Positions 60,936 through 64,000 of a stretch of 64,000 nucleotides of DNA are shown here, piece after piece. Position 1 is the first letter of the stretch, and every line of letters starts with the position of its first letter. The stretch is from Xylogone sp. PMI_703 (Eukaryota; Ascomycota; Leotiomycetes). Made by a program: the position numbers and the translations under genes. The notes under the pieces are model-generated. The model worked only from the letters and a program-made list of their open reading frames with translations. It was not told the DNA's origin and ran no database searches. The stretch lies in the NCBI GenBank assembly GCA_021399445.1, contig JAJTUQ010000002.1:6014001-6078000 (forward strand), written 5' to 3'.

Positions 60936-61848
60936 AGGTGTATCGTTGGCCTGTAAATCTTTGTAACAGCAACCGTAAAAATAAGTGTGTTGTGTATTCA
61001 GGAGTTAGTTCTATAATATATTAATAGTCAGCATCACGGCATGAGTATCTGCCGAAATGGTGTGTTTTCCCCTTTAATAGATTGAAATTCATTTGCACAG
61101 CATGCTGGAATTTCCAGACATCCCATATTCTTTCCTCGGAGTTCGACTCTGTATAAACCAGAGTTCACTTCTAGACTACATTTCCTCTCTGAGTCCAGCT
61201 GATCGGACTAAAAGTGAGCCATAATGTGTGGATGGAATATTGCACGAGGAAGCGATATGTGGTCATAGTAATGGATTGCAGAGAGAATTGAGGGCATATG
61301 AAGAGCTATGTACAAAAGGGGGGTGGTGGGATGCCTAGGATCACATGACCCAACAACATGGAAATGCTAAGAGTTTCGTTTGAATCAGTTAAGATTTATG
61401 TTAAGATTCATCCACAGGATGGTGGATTGATTAGGCATCAATTTTCTAATTGGACATGAAAAAATTACAACTGATGTTCTGGATCCTTCATTATTTTACT
61501 TATACGCTATGGTGTAACTAAAATATAAGTCAATCACGGCAATGCATTAGGCCTCTTAGTCTTTCTAATGACGGTCCATGTATACTGCCATCTACTTAGA
61601 TAGTTTGGAGTATTGGTATTTATATAGATATATTTTAGCCTCCTCTGGTATGGTTTTTACCTAAAGATCTAACATATTTGAAGTATTAGATAGATGTACA
61701 AGGATGTGTCAATATAGTCAGGAAGGAAAAAGAAAGCTTTGTGAGAGATGTGGCCTATGTGGTCTCAACACCTGAATGGAGCCGCCCTTATGCATCTAAG
61801 CTGCGTGTCGAAATCTGAGAATATGTAATCGAGCATCTTCTGGTATGT
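60936..61848. other. Convergent 3' region, permease / acyl-CoA synthetase
   Basis: About 910 bp, AT-rich, with no open frame worth naming. Both 3' UTRs likely lie here. Confidence 0.5.
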
Positions 61849-64000
61849 TCACACCTTTTCCACCTTAGCTTCTAGTTTCCGCGCCTCCGACTCGTTCTCC
61901 GCATCTTTTAGATACCGGATCCCATCTTCTTTTAATTTAAACTTCTGGATTTTCCCACTTGCTGTCTTTGGATATTCCTTAACCCAAAAGACGTATTTCG
62001 GCACAAGATGGTTACTTAGCTTTTGCTTTACCCAAATTCTGATCATCTCCTTTGACAATATCTTCTTAGGATCTTGTGTACTGCTCTTCATCATCTCATC
62101 GGCTAGGGAATCCACCTTTGCATCTCCCTTGCCAGCATCGTCAACCCCGCAGCTAACGCCTTCACAAGGTACCACGAAGGCAGCCACACATTCGCCATAT
62201 CTCTCATCAGGTAATCCCACTACAGAAACTTCACTGACATTCTCGTGTGCGAAGAGAGCATTTTCCACTTCTAGTGGATGGATATTCTCTCCTCCTCGTA
62301 TAATCAGATCTTTGATACGTCCCGTGATTCTCACGTATCCCTCACTATCCATCTCCGCTTCATCGCCTGTGTGCATCCAGACCTTTCCAGTAGCAGGATC
62401 CACAACCCTCACTTCCTTCGTTTTTGCCTCATCTCCCCAGTAACCGTTCATTACGAGGTAACCTGACACAACGAGTTCTCCCCTCTCTCCCAGTGGTAAG
62501 ATCCGTTCTCGGTCATGCTCATCAACAACTTTAACCTCTACGTGTTCCAATGGCCGGCCAACGCTATCAATTCTCTTCTGATATGGATCATCAGGTGTGG
62601 TCATACACGAAACAGGACTCGTTTCCGTCATTCCATAGCAAATTGTAAGGCCCGTAAGATTGAGTTTTTGATGAAGTTTTCCCATCAGGTTGCTTGGGAC
62701 GCTTGAACCTGCCGCAATTCCAGTGCGGAGGTGCTCAAATCCTTTGTTTTCCACTGAACCGTGATGAAGCAGCTCTAGCTCTGCTACAAACATCGTGCTT
62801 ACACCATATAGAGCAGTCGCACGTTCTTCTTGTACTGCGAGCAGGGATGCGGTGGGGTTGAAAGCTTCGGAAGGAAAGACAATACAGGCACCGTGAGTTG
62901 CGGTTGCCATATAACCCAGAACACTGCCAAAGCAATGGAAGAGTGGTGGTGGACAACAGACTATGTCTGTAGAGGTGAGGCCCATGCGTCGACCGATGAA
63001 ATAACCGTTGTTAAGGATAGATTTGTGGGTGAGACAAGCAGCTTTAGGCATAGATGTTGTGCCTGAAGTAAACTGAATATTGATTGTGTCATCTACGGCT
63101 AGCGGAGAATCTGGGATTACACCTTGGTTCGATGCTGCTGTTGCTGAGGATAATAACACGTCTTGAAAGGGGGTTGCGGCCGTAAGAGGTGAAACGTCAA
63201 TTCGGGAGGAAGAGTTATCAACTAGGATAATCTTTTTAAGTGAAGGTACGGATTCTGATTGGATCTTGGTTGTAGTGAGATCTGGTACAAGTTGTTTAAG
63301 AAGAGTCACATTCTCTCTTGGGGGCTTGTATGGTAGGTTTGTCTCTGCGCCGATAACTAAATGAGTTGCTTCGAGATGTGATAAAGCAGAAATGACTTGA
63401 GGAGCATTGAATGCTGGGTTCAAAGGTACCTGCAAAGCTTGTTAACATCTATATGTGTACTGGCATAAGACGTTATAAGGCCTACTAAGATAGCACCAAG
63501 TTTAAATAAAGCATAAGTAATCTATGTGTCTCAATTAGCCTCAGAATTTTCAGACAACACTCGAAAATAAGAAAGGTATTAACATACCACTCCAAATTCC
63601 CACCCGTTTCCTAGACTTACAGCAACCCTATCGCCCTTCCTTACACCCTGCTCCCTAAGCCCTAAAGCAAGTGCATTGCTCTGCTCATGTAGTTCAGCAT
63701 AAGTTAATCGTTTGCCCTGACCACGTGAAACAAGAGCGGTACGATCGCCATACGCTGCAACTATAGAAGCGAAATGTTCAGGAATGGTTTGTGTAAGGAG
63801 AGGCGGCTGGCTACATGTTAGCTTGACATGCATAACCAGACGAGCGAGATTCAAGTTTAAAGCACGTGAATCGAAATGAAAGAGGTCATAAACTAAGAAA
63901 CAAGAGGAAAAGAAAGTAAAAAAATCCCATCTTGAATATTAAAAAACCCAAAAGCAAAAAAATAATATTAAACAAACCTCAGTAGGTCCTCTAGCATAAC
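61849..64000 (-). CDS. AMP-dependent acyl-CoA synthetase, 5' end cut by window edge
   Basis: Activates a carboxylic acid through an acyl-adenylate to a CoA thioester. Exons visible: 64000-63978 (partial), 63806-63588, 63521-63486 (36 nt), 63429-61849; the encoded part is over 600 aa. ANL-family motifs are present: phosphate loop QFTSGTTSMPKAACLTHKS, YGMTETSPVS, HTGDEAEMDSEGYVRITGR, IKDLIIRGGENIHP and the C-terminal PKTASGKIQKF with the catalytic Lys. Exon 1 ends GPTE and joins PPLLTQTIPEHF, as I recall for fungal medium/long-chain ligases of this type; the frame stays open to the edge, so the start codon lies outside. A Met at 63854 is an apparent start only if that intron is ignored. There is no SKL-type C-terminus (ends EKV). 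Chain-length preference cannot be told. Confidence 0.9.

Noticed and set aside
63588..63854. Met at 63854 as the start of the acyl-CoA synthetase
   Set aside because: The residues between it and PPLLTQ do not fit the family, while an exon at 63978-64000 ending GPTE joins in phase.
59018..64000. Permease plus acyl-CoA synthetase as part of a metabolite gene cluster
   Set aside because: No polyketide, peptide or terpene synthase, no tailoring enzymes and no regulator adjoin them in the window; the pair is simply convergent.

Overview
The window is eukaryotic nuclear DNA from a filamentous ascomycete (Pezizomycotina). Nearly every gene has short GT...AG introns (mostly 50-130 nt) with CTAAC-like branch sites. 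The gene set is typical of that group: the 20.8-kDa quadruple-CX9C subunit of complex I, an RfeG-type protein, Zn2Cys6 and SREBP-type bHLH regulators, IWS1, Brl1/Brr6, an SRPK kinase, Lunapark, a GRIP golgin and DNA polymerase eta. A Leotiomycete is my best guess, but this is inference only. I see no transposon, CRISPR array, rRNA gene, complete tRNA or secondary-metabolite core enzyme.

Layout. 0-3.4 kb: no gene seen. 3.5-7.5 kb: complex I subunit (-) divergent from nucleoporin NUP57/54 (+), then a GNAT acetyltransferase (+). 8.4-10.1 kb: SREBP-like bHLH factor (-). 10.1-14.2 kb: gene-poor. 14.2-16.7 kb: Zn2Cys6 factor (-). 18.2-23.8 kb: dienelactone-hydrolase/SnoaL-like fusion (+), a cupin with an apparent frameshift (-), PI-specific phospholipase C (+). 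23.8-29.3 kb: a gene desert holding one 31-codon CxxC...CxxC small ORF and two unrecognised coding-like frames. 29.3-35.3 kb: IWS1 (-) divergent from Brl1/Brr6 (+), convergent with SRPK (-). 37-44 kb: a second GNAT (+), Lunapark (-) divergent from a GRIP golgin (+). 45.2 kb: a small Cys-rich protein (-). 48.3-50.3 kb: polymerase eta (+). 52.6-53.8 kb: RfeG-like (+). 56.3-56.9 kb: a possible broken gene. 59.0-60.9 kb: amino-acid/choline-type permease (+), convergent with an acyl-CoA synthetase (-) that runs off the right edge.

Most genes are housekeeping and unrelated in pathway. Three divergent pairs (complex I subunit/NUP57, IWS1/Brl1, Lunapark/golgin) share promoters of about 365-565 bp. 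The last pair joins two endomembrane-shape proteins (ER junctions and Golgi tethering). Regulatory genes (bHLH, Zn2Cys6, RfeG) have long, GC-richer upstream regions. All exon junctions were worked out by hand from splice signals, reading phase and recalled family conservation. They add up to whole codons in every complete gene model except the cupin, but have not been tested against transcripts.

The less ordinary items are the small Cys-rich ORFs in the deserts, the cupin frameshift, a tandem Gly-Thr insertion in the bHLH region, a start-only 9-nt first exon in the golgin, and a recurrent CAGTAC-type palindromic motif in intergenic DNA. I did not find a convincing new multi-gene system.
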